A stretch of 64,000 bases of DNA from CAYMEV01 sp964389675 [NCBI: uncultured Candidatus Sumerlaeota bacterium]. GTDB taxonomy: Bacteria; CAYMEV01. The notes under the pieces were generated by a model. That model was not told where the DNA came from. It ran no database searches and saw only the letters and a list, made by a program, of their open reading frames with translations. Positions 41,440 to 49,255 of the stretch are shown one piece after another. Location: the NCBI GenBank assembly GCA_964389675.1, contig CAYMEV010000013.1, forward strand, positions 1 to 64,000, given 5' to 3'. The position numbers were made by a program, and so were the translations under genes. The number at the start of each line of letters is the position of its first letter. Position 1 is the first letter of the stretch.

Positions 41440-42811
41440 AATTTGCAGATATGGCTATATATATAATAAAAAAGAGCCCTATTACTGATATATAGAAAAT
41501 ATGCTGAAACAGCGCAATGAAAATTATTGAAACAAGGCTGGCTTTTATCATCATTGAGAACAGGGATACCGATCTTTTAAAAACAGCAAGGGCAAGCAGG
41601 ATTGTGAAGGGGAGAAAGAGTAAAAGCCCTCCCTCTGCAAGTATGTTGAGGTATGTATTGTGAGCTGTTGAATGATAATATTTTACAATCATGGGGGTAT
41701 CTTCCGTAAAAAGCTGTCGGGCATTAACAGCATATTTTCCTATACCGCAGCCTTTTACTGGATTATCCAGGAATATCTTTACCGCATATCTGTACAGATA
41801 GAGCCTTGGGTTATTGCTTAGATGTGCTTTAATATCAATATTCTCATAAATATAAAAAGCAGAAGCTGAAAGGATAATCAATACTATGAAAATTAAAGCG
41901 GTTCTATAAAGATGGCCTTTTTTTCTGAGATGCCTGCAAGAAAAAGAAGCAAGCATTAATAGCGTGACAGCAAGAAATGAGATATAAGCTGCCCTGGCAA
42001 TGGTTAAAACAAGGCTTAAGATAATGCACAGGGCAGAAATAGAGAAGAATATTCTGTGAAAAAGACTCTTGCCCTTTATGATGAAGAATATGGACGGGAA
42101 AAGGATAAAAAGGAGAAACTGCCCGTACCAACCTGGATTTGCAAAGAAAGCTGAAAGCCTGGGAATATTCAGATATGAATAGTTGCTTTCATAAAATAAA
42201 GGCAGGTCAATATGAGTATAATATTTTATCAGTCCAAGCATTACAAGCAGGGACGAAATAATTATAAAGTGCCTTATAATGGTCTCAATGCGCCTGTTTT
42301 TTATAATATTGACAGTATAAAAATAAATGCAGGCAGAGGAATAGAAAAGCATCATTAGAGAAAGAGGATACAGCTCACTGTTTTCCTGTGCAAAGAGTAT
42401 CATGCCCGGGTAGCTGATTATGCCCTGAAGTGATTTGTGAAATACATGGCTGAAGGATGAAATAATGATCGAAAGAAAAGAAACCAGTGCTGTAAATATC
42501 AAAAAGAGCAGATTTGCTATATTTAAAAGTGTCTTTTTATGGCTTCTGATCAGGAAAGGAATTGAAGTAAATCCTGAAAAGAGAGAAATAATGATTAAAA
42601 GAGGAATGAAATCATTGCCGGGATTATTGCCTGTAAAAGGTATCAGAAAGAATATGCAGTATATGAGCAGGTCAGGTTTTGCCAGTGCTGTCAGGATTAT
42701 GGATATAAGTATGCAGAGCTCTGCTTCAGTGCATACAGCTCCATAGGACAGAGTAAAGAATGCTGTAAGGGTTATATGAAGAGCCAGGAAAGCTCCGGTA
42801 ATATATCTCAT
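41420..42811 (-). CDS. O-antigen ligase / polymerase-like membrane protein
   Basis: This 463-aa protein has about 12 hydrophobic segments and a large loop containing PVKGCGIGKYAVNARQLF and YHSTAHNTYLNILAEGG, the Wzy_C/WaaL signature, with the conserved His in HNTYL. It therefore probably ligates or polymerises sugar chains on a lipid carrier at the periplasmic side of the inner membrane. The middle also has an arginine in LTIARAAYISF, another usual active residue. It is the first gene of the four-gene envelope operon. The promoter's -10 ends 9 bases before the ATG, so the mRNA is probably leaderless. Confidence 0.85.
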   Translation of the reverse strand: MRYITGAFLALHITLTAFFTLSYGAVCTEAELCILISIILTALAKPDLLIYCIFFLIPFTGNNPGNDFIPLLIIISLFSGFTSIPFLIRSHKKTLLNIANLLFLIFTALVSFLSIIISSFSHVFHKSLQGIISYPGMILFAQENSELYPLSLMMLFYSSACIYFYTVNIIKNRRIETIIRHFIIISSLLVMLGLIKYYTHIDLPLFYESNYSYLNIPRLSAFFANPGWYGQFLLFILFPSIFFIIKGKSLFHRIFFSISALCIILSLVLTIARAAYISFLAVTLLMLASFSCRHLRKKGHLYRTALIFIVLIILSASAFYIYENIDIKAHLSNNPRLYLYRYAVKIFLDNPVKGCGIGKYAVNARQLFTEDTPMIVKYYHSTAHNTYLNILAEGGLLLFLPFTILLALAVFKRSVSLFSMMIKASLVSIIFIALFQHIFYISVIGLFFIIYIAISANYGDYYE

Positions 42812-42820
42812 AGGAATAAG

Positions 42821-42848
42821 CTTATAATCATGTTTTCTTTATTGTCAA
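42821..42848 (-). promoter_or_regulatory. Promoter of the ligase-sulfatase operon, close to the start codon
   Basis: On the minus strand TTGACA (42848-42843), 16 bases and TATAAG (42826-42821), then CTTATTCCT and ATG 42811. No ribosome site fits between them. Confidence 0.6.
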
Positions 42849-42855
42849 AAATAAA

Positions 42856-42882
42856 TTGACACCAGCTCCAATACTATATATT
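42856..42882 (+). promoter_or_regulatory. Divergent promoter of the GT-C gene, close to the start codon
   Basis: TTGACA (42856-42861), 15 bases and TATATT (42877-42882), then 10 bases to ATG 42893. Its -35 and the opposite one form a perfect TGTCAA-7-TTGACA inverted repeat (42843-42861). Confidence 0.55.
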
Positions 42883-42892
42883 AAAAATAGGA

Positions 42893-44191
42893 ATGTACAG
42901 GAAAAGCCATGTAATAATCATATCTTTTTTTATTGCCTTCCAGATAAGCCTTCTGATCTTTACTGAAATAAAATTCTTTGAGGATGACGAATGGACCTTT
43001 TACTTTGCAGCTGAGAACTACTCAAAAGGGAGATTTTCCATAACAGGTGAAGAATACCTTGCACAGCAAGCAATAGCCAGGGTAAGGTCTGAAAAATACA
43101 ACAGCGATAATTTTACTCAATACAGGCAAAGAAAGGACGGCTTCTGGGTATCAGAAAAACCGCCCGGATACCCTCTCATACTTTCGGTGTTTCATTACCA
43201 CTCCATACCCAAATTACCCAATATCCTGCTTTTCATTGCAATGGGCTATGCCTTCTATTTTATTAAAAATGATTACCTTTCAGTCAGGGAAAGGTTCTAT
43301 ACCTCTGTTCTTGTCATGACATGCCCTCTGGTGCTGATAGCTTCATCGCGGTTTTATATGGTTGATTTCTTTTCATTTTCCCTGTCGGGCCTTGGGTTTG
43401 CCACTTTCCTGGGTGCTGTTTCATTATATAAGAACAGGCTGTATAATATTCTGCTTGGTTTTGCATCAGGTATCTTTATATCTCTTTCTTCCTTCAGCAG
43501 GATAACGGGGTATGGAAATGCCATTTTTATTGCTGTATTTATTCTTCTTTTTATAAGAAAGGCAGGCCGGAAAAGGATAATCACAATACTTATATTCTTT
43601 ATAATAGGTGTCATGGTTTTCCTTATTCCAAATGCAGTTTATAATTACAGGGTACTGGGGGGTGTGTTCCAGAACTCTTATTTCATAGGGGATATGCCCC
43701 TTAAAATCCCTAAAAACTGCTTCAGTTTCCAGTATCTGTTCAGTGGAGAGCCTCCACATCCATTCTTTTATGTTTTCAGAAATATTATCACATCTCCCCA
43801 GATAATAATGGTTGCCATGCCCGCAATTTTATTCATGTTTCCCGGTATCTGCACTTTTTTCAGGAAAAAGGATAAAAGGATAATGCTTTTTCTCTTACTC
43901 GTCTTCGGGGCTATATTTGGCCTTTATCTTCAGTTCTACAGAGTAAGCACGGTCAATTATCTATGGAATGCAAGGCCATATCTCCAGGGTTTTTTCCCGG
44001 TAGCTGTCTTTTCCGGTGTGTTTCTGTCAAGGCTAAGGAGGGATTACCGGGTCATAATACTGATCACTCTGATATTTATCGGTTATGGCCTTTTCTTTGA
44101 TTTTCTTTACAATAATAATCAGGACCCGTATTATCTGGGGATTAAAAATCTGTGGCATATAGACCAGCGAACAAGGACGAATGATAATTGA
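42893..44191 (+). CDS. GT-C-type membrane glycosyltransferase-like protein
   Basis: This 432-aa protein has about 10-11 hydrophobic segments. The first outer loop carries FFEDDEWTFYFAAENYSKG, with the acidic D-D-E typical of GT-C enzymes (ArnT/PMT type) that take sugars from polyprenyl carriers. EKPPGYPLILSVFHY follows, the KxPP-like motif of that group. SRFYMVDFFSFSLSGLG and FSRITGYGNAIFI are also typical. It is transcribed away from the ligase-like operon but shares its promoter region. Its last four bases overlap truA. The sugar and acceptor are unknown. Confidence 0.8.
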   Translation: MYRKSHVIIISFFIAFQISLLIFTEIKFFEDDEWTFYFAAENYSKGRFSITGEEYLAQQAIARVRSEKYNSDNFTQYRQRKDGFWVSEKPPGYPLILSVFHYHSIPKLPNILLFIAMGYAFYFIKNDYLSVRERFYTSVLVMTCPLVLIASSRFYMVDFFSFSLSGLGFATFLGAVSLYKNRLYNILLGFASGIFISLSSFSRITGYGNAIFIAVFILLFIRKAGRKRIITILIFFIIGVMVFLIPNAVYNYRVLGGVFQNSYFIGDMPLKIPKNCFSFQYLFSGEPPHPFFYVFRNIITSPQIIMVAMPAILFMFPGICTFFRKKDKRIMLFLLLVFGAIFGLYLQFYRVSTVNYLWNARPYLQGFFPVAVFSGVFLSRLRRDYRVIILITLIFIGYGLFFDFLYNNNQDPYYLGIKNLWHIDQRTRTNDN

Positions 44192-44919
44192 GATACCTTT
44201 TCAACATAGCGTATGACGGAACAGATTTCAATGGCTGGCAATCCAATCCGAACGGCAGGACAGTCCAGGACACTGTGGAGGCTGCCTTGAAGAAGCTTAT
44301 CAAGAGGCCTGTAAGGATTACCGGGGCTTCCAGAACGGATTCCGGCGTGCATGCGATGGATCAGTATGCACATTTTGATTCAGAGAAAAGACTGCCTTTT
44401 AATATGCTTTTTGACGGAATGAACTCAGCCCTTCCATCAGATGTCAGGATAAAGGGAGTAAGGGAGGTTCCTGAGGAATTTCATTCAAGATATTCTGCAT
44501 TATTTAAGATATATGCATATATAATTACATCAATGCCGGTATATTTGCCGATATTAAACAGATATTCGCTGAATATACGGAAAAAGCTCAATCTTGAAAG
44601 GATGGAGAGGGCTATGGAATTATTCAAAGGTAAAAAGGATTTCAGTTCATTCAGGGCTTCAGGGTGCATAGCCAAATCTCCTGTTATAACGGTTGAAAAT
44701 GCTGATATGATAAGAAAAGGCGATAAAATATACCTTGTTTTCAGGGCAAAGAGCTTCCTTCAGCATATGATAAGAAATATTGTCGGCTGTCTGATATATG
44801 CCGGACTGGAAAAGATTGATAATGATCAGATAAATCATATATTTAATAAAAAGGACAGGAGGATTGCCCCGCCTACTGCAAAGCCGAACGGGCTTTTCCT
44901 CATTAGAATAGGGTATTAG
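44188..44919 (+). CDS. truA: tRNA pseudouridine synthase A
   Basis: This 243-aa protein makes pseudouridine 38-40 in the tRNA anticodon arm. Catalytic Asp51 lies in ITGASRTDSGVHAMDQ, and FNIAYDGTDFNGWQ and SFLQHMIRNIVGCLI are further TruA signatures. The start is TTG 44188, which overlaps the GT-C stop; AAGGACG is 8 bases upstream. It begins a run of housekeeping genes on the plus strand. Confidence 0.96.
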   Translation: MRYLFNIAYDGTDFNGWQSNPNGRTVQDTVEAALKKLIKRPVRITGASRTDSGVHAMDQYAHFDSEKRLPFNMLFDGMNSALPSDVRIKGVREVPEEFHSRYSALFKIYAYIITSMPVYLPILNRYSLNIRKKLNLERMERAMELFKGKKDFSSFRASGCIAKSPVITVENADMIRKGDKIYLVFRAKSFLQHMIRNIVGCLIYAGLEKIDNDQINHIFNKKDRRIAPPTAKPNGLFLIRIGY

Positions 44920-44922
44920 AAT

Positions 44923-45690
44923 ATGTCAAAACCTGTTATATTGCTGACAAACGATGATGGCATACATTCACTGAGCTGGAAATTCATGATTAAATGCCTT
45001 TCGGGGTGGGCTGATGCAGTAGCAATTGTTCCTGAATACGAACAAAGCGGGAAAGCTGTTTCCATAACGCTTAATGACCCGTTGAGGGTCAGAAAGCATG
45101 AAGAAAGGCTTTTTTCAACCAACGGGACCCCGGCTGACTGTGTAAATTTAGGGATAAGCATTCTTCTTGACGGGGAAAAGCCGGATTATATCGTGTCAGG
45201 CATAAACAAGGGATTGAATGTCGCTCAGGACATTCTGTATTCAGGCACATTCGGGGCTGCGATTGAGGGTTTTACAAAAGGCATTACATCATTTGCATTG
45301 TCGCTTGATTATAAAAGAGGGGATGATTATGCTGATTATGAAAAGGCTTCAGAAATATGCAATCAGATCATACTTTTCATAACTGAAAGGATAAGGAAAC
45401 CCTATCTTTACAATATCAATCTGCCATTTGATTCAAAATACTATCGAATGGACAGAATAAGAACAACAAGGCTCGGCAACAGAGAATATGATGACATGGT
45501 AATAAAAAGAAAAGATCCCAGAAAAAGGCCCTATTACTGGTATTCCGGGGTGAAAAAACGAATTAAAAAAGATCAATTATCCGATATACACATGATAAGC
45601 AATGGTTATATATCAGTTACTCCCATAAGGGTTTTAGCAGAGGATACGGATGCAGATACAGAACTGAGAAAAATTTTTGAGGGTTCTTGA
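44923..45690 (+). CDS. surE: 5'-nucleotidase SurE
   Basis: This 255-aa metal-dependent nucleoside monophosphatase has the metal ligands in NDDG (D11, D12), the segment EYEQSGKAVSITL and STNGTPADCVN. VSGINKGLNVAQDILYSGTFGAA is also a family landmark. It starts 3 bases after truA and is followed 2 bases later by pcm, the common surE-pcm pairing. Confidence 0.95.
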   Translation: MSKPVILLTNDDGIHSLSWKFMIKCLSGWADAVAIVPEYEQSGKAVSITLNDPLRVRKHEERLFSTNGTPADCVNLGISILLDGEKPDYIVSGINKGLNVAQDILYSGTFGAAIEGFTKGITSFALSLDYKRGDDYADYEKASEICNQIILFITERIRKPYLYNINLPFDSKYYRMDRIRTTRLGNREYDDMVIKRKDPRKRPYYWYSGVKKRIKKDQLSDIHMISNGYISVTPIRVLAEDTDADTELRKIFEGS

Positions 45691-45692
45691 TT

Positions 45693-46328
45693 ATGGATGA
45701 TTTCAACAGGAAGATCATGGCCAAGAAAATGGTCGATTCTATGGTAGACGGCTGTTCTATAATCAGCCAGCGAGTAATCGACGCATTTCTCAAGGTCCCC
45801 AGGGACAGGTTTGTCCTTAAGGGTTTTGAGAAGGAGGCATATGTTGACAAACCTCTTTATATAGGGTCCAACCAGACTACATCCAGGCCATCTATAGTAG
45901 GCTATATTATTGAACAGGCCGAAATTAAGCCGGATGACAGGGTCCTGGAGATCGGGACGGGGAGCGGATATCAGACAGCTCTGCTGGCAGAGCTTGCAGG
46001 AGAGGTATTTTCTATTGAGCAGATTCCTGAACTTGCTGAATTTGCAAAGAACAATCTAAAGATGTTTGGATACGATAATATAACAATAACAACAGGGGAT
46101 GGAAGGGATGGATGGAAAATATACTCCCCTTTCAATGCAATCATTGTATGTGCGGTAGCAGAAAACCTGGTAAAGAATTTAGTTGACCAGTTATCGCTTT
46201 CCGGTAGATTAATCATTCCTGTTGAAAATGAAGAAAGCCAGCAGATAATCAAGATCGTGAAGCACAGATATTTTACCGAGAGAACAACTCTTAAGGAATG
46301 CCATTTTGTAAAGCTGAACAGGGGGTAA
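45693..46328 (+). CDS. pcm: Protein-L-isoaspartate O-methyltransferase
   Basis: The frame begins at TTG 45687, but GAGGG sits 9 bases before ATG 45693, so I prefer 211 aa from there. The enzyme methylates damaged isoaspartyl residues for repair. Motifs: SNQTTSRPSIVGYIIEQA and the SAM site RVLEIGTGSGYQTALLAEL, then a late SGRLIIPVENE. It lies next to surE. Confidence 0.95.
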   Translation: MDDFNRKIMAKKMVDSMVDGCSIISQRVIDAFLKVPRDRFVLKGFEKEAYVDKPLYIGSNQTTSRPSIVGYIIEQAEIKPDDRVLEIGTGSGYQTALLAELAGEVFSIEQIPELAEFAKNNLKMFGYDNITITTGDGRDGWKIYSPFNAIIVCAVAENLVKNLVDQLSLSGRLIIPVENEESQQIIKIVKHRYFTERTTLKECHFVKLNRG

Positions 46329-46337
46329 TAAAAAATC

Positions 46338-46928
46338 GTGTTTAGAATCCTTAGAAGGTTATATGATTGGGTATTGACCTGGGGGGACAGTCCTTACGGT
46401 CCTACTGCCTTATTCTGCCTTGCCATTGTTGAGGCTTTCTTTTTCCCTGTACCACCGGATGTTCTGCTTATTGCACTCTGTATTTCAATTCCGGGAAAAT
46501 CCTTCAGATTTGGATTGATCTGCACCGCAGGCAGCCTGCTTGGCGGTACAGCTGGTTATTTCATCGGCAAATACGGTTATGATCTCATTGGATCAAGGAT
46601 AATTGAATACTATGGCAGGCAGGAGCTTATGGAAAAGGTAAATATACTATATCAGAAATACGGGTTTTACGGTGTTCTCACAGCTGCACTAACCCCTCTC
46701 CCATATATGGTTTTTACCATAGCCAGCGGTTTCTTTTCATTTTCATTCCATAAGTTTTTAATAGCAAGTGTTATAGGGAGATCACTGCGGTTTATGGCAG
46801 TTGCAACCCTGATATATTTTTTTGGAGCACCTATCAAAAAGTTTATTGACAGGTATTTTAATGTCCTGTCAGTAGCATTCGTATCCCTGCTTATACTGGG
46901 CTTTTTGGCAATGAATCTTATCAAATAA
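46338..46928 (+). CDS. YqaA/DedA-family membrane protein
   Basis: This 196-aa protein, starting with GTG 46338, has five or six hydrophobic segments and the SNARE-associated/VTT pattern: PTALFCLAIVEAFFFPVPPDVLL, a glycine-rich GSLLGGTAGYFIGKYG, and LTPLPYMVFTIASGFF with a conserved Pro. YqaA-type proteins are thought to be small-molecule or lipid transporters. The start has no strong ribosome site but lies 9 bases after pcm. Confidence 0.88.
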   Translation: MFRILRRLYDWVLTWGDSPYGPTALFCLAIVEAFFFPVPPDVLLIALCISIPGKSFRFGLICTAGSLLGGTAGYFIGKYGYDLIGSRIIEYYGRQELMEKVNILYQKYGFYGVLTAALTPLPYMVFTIASGFFSFSFHKFLIASVIGRSLRFMAVATLIYFFGAPIKKFIDRYFNVLSVAFVSLLILGFLAMNLIK

Positions 46929-46993
46929 AGAATAATCTGCGCCTGATAAGGATTTCAGGTTCCATAATATAATATGGGAAAATCATATATCTT

Positions 46994-47605
46994 ATGAAAT
47001 TAAGCTGTCTTATAAGGGATGATCTGTTTTATCTCGTGTCCAGCAGCCCCAGAAGAAGCTGGCTGATGTCATATCTCCCTGTCCCTTTTAAGGTGCTGAA
47101 GGCTGACAATGACTGCAATGAGCTGAAAGAGAAAAAAACCATCTGCCCTCACAGGCTCGCGAGGGTCAATTCATACCTGAAAGCTCAAAGGGCAGAGGCC
47201 ATAGTCCATGATGGATACATTATAGGCTGTGATACCGTTGTATTCATGGGGGGAAAGGTATACAGCAAACCTGCAGATGCTGGCGAAATTTACCATTCCT
47301 TAAGAAGCCTTTCAGGCAATACGCATTTTGTTGTTTCAGGAATCACCATTATTGATGCTGAAAATAAAAAACACTGGACAGAGTCGGAAGAAAGCCTGGT
47401 GAGATTCAGAGAGATCAGCGATAAAGAAATCAGGTCCTATATAGAGTCAGGCGAGCCATTCGGAAAAGCCGGGTCATATGCATTGCAGGGCTATGCAGTA
47501 AATTTCCTGGCCCAGTTGAAAGGAACAAGGAGCAATGTATACGGCCTTCCTTTGAAAACACTCATTTCAATGATAATAAAAATAAAATCAGAAAAAATCT
47601 GTTAA
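46994..47605 (+). CDS. maf: Maf-type nucleotide pyrophosphatase
   Basis: This 203-aa protein has VSSSPRRSWLM (Maf P-loop-like motif), IIGCDTVVFMGGKVYSKP with the catalytic Asp, GKAGSYALQG and SNVYGLPL. Maf hydrolyses non-canonical or UTP/dTTP-type nucleotides and may limit septum formation. The N-terminus is shorter at the conserved LASASPRR pattern. It is probably co-transcribed with the preceding run. Confidence 0.93.
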   Translation: MKLSCLIRDDLFYLVSSSPRRSWLMSYLPVPFKVLKADNDCNELKEKKTICPHRLARVNSYLKAQRAEAIVHDGYIIGCDTVVFMGGKVYSKPADAGEIYHSLRSLSGNTHFVVSGITIIDAENKKHWTESEESLVRFREISDKEIRSYIESGEPFGKAGSYALQGYAVNFLAQLKGTRSNVYGLPLKTLISMIIKIKSEKIC

Positions 47606-47704
47606 TACAGGCCATATATTATTTCTTTTCTTTTTGTCAAATTATGGTAAGAAAGATCTATGGTTTTTAGCGTATATATAAAAAAATAAAATAAGGTAAG
47701 AATT

Positions 47705-48439
47705 ATGAGTATTGATAAAGTTCTTTCAGATTATAAGGGTGGCAGAATCAGCCTGGAAGAAGCAAAAAAGAAGCTGTCCCTTGACTGGATTCAGACATCA
47801 GAGAACCATATTATCGACATAAACAGGCAAAACCGGCTCGGTATACCTGAAATAATATATGCCGAACACAAGACTCCTGATCAGGTTATTGATATTGCTG
47901 ACGAGATGCGCAAAAAACAGCTGAATGTGATAATATCGAGGTCCAATGACAACAGGTTTATCTGCGATCACTTCAAGGACACTTCAGAGACTGCCTGCGG
48001 GGAAAGGATTGCAGTCATCGGCAAATTTCCAAAACCCTCCTTTAATATACTTGTAATAAGCGGCGGGTCTTCCGACAGGCCTGTTGTTGAAGAAATAGAG
48101 CTGACCATTAAGGCTCTCGGGGCTTTTCCTCTGATATTTGAAGACAGGGGTATAGCTCATCCATCCAGGGTTCTGGAGGCTATAAAGGCTGGCATAGAAA
48201 ATGAATGCAGGGCATGTGTCGTGGTTGCAGGAATGGAGGCTTCGCTTGCAACATTTGCAAGCTCTCTTCTGCCTCTTCCGGTGATAGGCGTACCAACGTC
48301 AATAGGCTATGGCTATAGAAACGGAGAAACAGCACTGATCTCAATGCTTGCCTCATGTACCCCCAATCTTGCTGTTGTAAATATTGACGGGGGTATAAGG
48401 GCAGCTATTATATCTTATATGATTGGAGCAGGAAAATGA
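47705..48439 (+). CDS. larB: Nickel-pincer cofactor biosynthesis protein LarB
   Basis: This 244-aa LarB carboxylates nicotinic acid adenine dinucleotide to start the nickel-pincer nucleotide. The C-terminal AIR-carboxylase-like domain shows ISGGSSDRPVVEEI, DRGIAHPSRVLEAI, CVVVAGMEASLATFASSLLP, IGVPTSIGYGYRNGE and NIDGGIRAA. The N-terminal DYKGGRISLEEAKKKL and EIIYAEHKTPDQV regions also match. LarC overlaps it by ATGA. Confidence 0.93.
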   Translation: MSIDKVLSDYKGGRISLEEAKKKLSLDWIQTSENHIIDINRQNRLGIPEIIYAEHKTPDQVIDIADEMRKKQLNVIISRSNDNRFICDHFKDTSETACGERIAVIGKFPKPSFNILVISGGSSDRPVVEEIELTIKALGAFPLIFEDRGIAHPSRVLEAIKAGIENECRACVVVAGMEASLATFASSLLPLPVIGVPTSIGYGYRNGETALISMLASCTPNLAVVNIDGGIRAAIISYMIGAGK

Positions 48440-49233
48440 AAAAACTGATAATAGACCCGAGAGGAGGGCTTTCAGGTGATATGTTCGCCGCAGGGCTGAT
48501 AAGCATATGCAGGGATAAAAGAAGTGTCATAAATGCAATGACAGAAGCAGGTAAAACACTCGGAGAATGCAGTATTGAATACAGCAGAGACGGGGAAGGA
48601 TCAGCAAGGCTCAATATAGACATATCATCAAAACACCATTCTATTTCTGAGGATGAGGCTTTTAATATCATAGAGGACATATTTAAAAGATTTGACATAG
48701 ACGAATATTACAGCAAAACAGGTTTCAGGATCCTTGATATACTGGTAAATGCCGAGAAGGAAGCCCATGCAAAGTATGATTTCTTCAAGAAGGGAAAGAT
48801 AAAAAAACTGCAGCATGTTCATCATCATAATCATGAAAGTGATAAAGCGTACCTGCATGAAGCTCAGGACATTGTCATAGATATAACAGGTGCAGTCATG
48901 GGCCTGCAGATGCTTGAAGCTGAAGATTCAGCAGCTGCATTATATCCTGTTTCTGCAGGCGGGGGAAAGATTGAGTTCTCTCACGGCCTGCTTTTTGTCC
49001 CTGCCCCTGCAACAAGCATCATTATCAAGAAATATAATATTCCATGGGTGAGAGGGCCAGTTGACCATGAGCTTTTTACCCCGACCGGTGCATCGATCAT
49101 GGCGGGTTTAGGTACTGTGCTTGATGAGAATGCAGTTATTCATGATCCATCAGGGCTGGGCATTTCAAGGGGAAGCAAAGACTATCCTGTCCCTCCCCTG
49201 AAAATATACCTTATGCAGTCAAATCAGGCCTGA
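48436..49233 (+). CDS. larC: Short LarC (LarC1 domain only)
   Basis: This 265-aa protein matches the N-terminal half of LarC, which inserts nickel into the pincer cofactor. It has DPRGGLSGDMFAAGLI, a His cluster H127-H133 (HVHHHNHES), then ELFTPTGASIMAGL and FSHGLLFVPAPAT. Full LarC proteins are ~400 aa, with a C-terminal LarC2 domain that in lactobacilli is joined by a programmed frameshift. Here the stop at 49233 is followed 22 bases later by an unrelated gene, so LarC2 is absent from this locus, as are LarE and LarA in the window. It may work with a LarC2 encoded elsewhere or as a nickel-storage protein. Confidence 0.9.
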   Translation: MKKLIIDPRGGLSGDMFAAGLISICRDKRSVINAMTEAGKTLGECSIEYSRDGEGSARLNIDISSKHHSISEDEAFNIIEDIFKRFDIDEYYSKTGFRILDILVNAEKEAHAKYDFFKKGKIKKLQHVHHHNHESDKAYLHEAQDIVIDITGAVMGLQMLEAEDSAAALYPVSAGGGKIEFSHGLLFVPAPATSIIIKKYNIPWVRGPVDHELFTPTGASIMAGLGTVLDENAVIHDPSGLGISRGSKDYPVPPLKIYLMQSNQA

Positions 49234-49255
49234 CATTGAGTCTAGGAGCTGAAAT

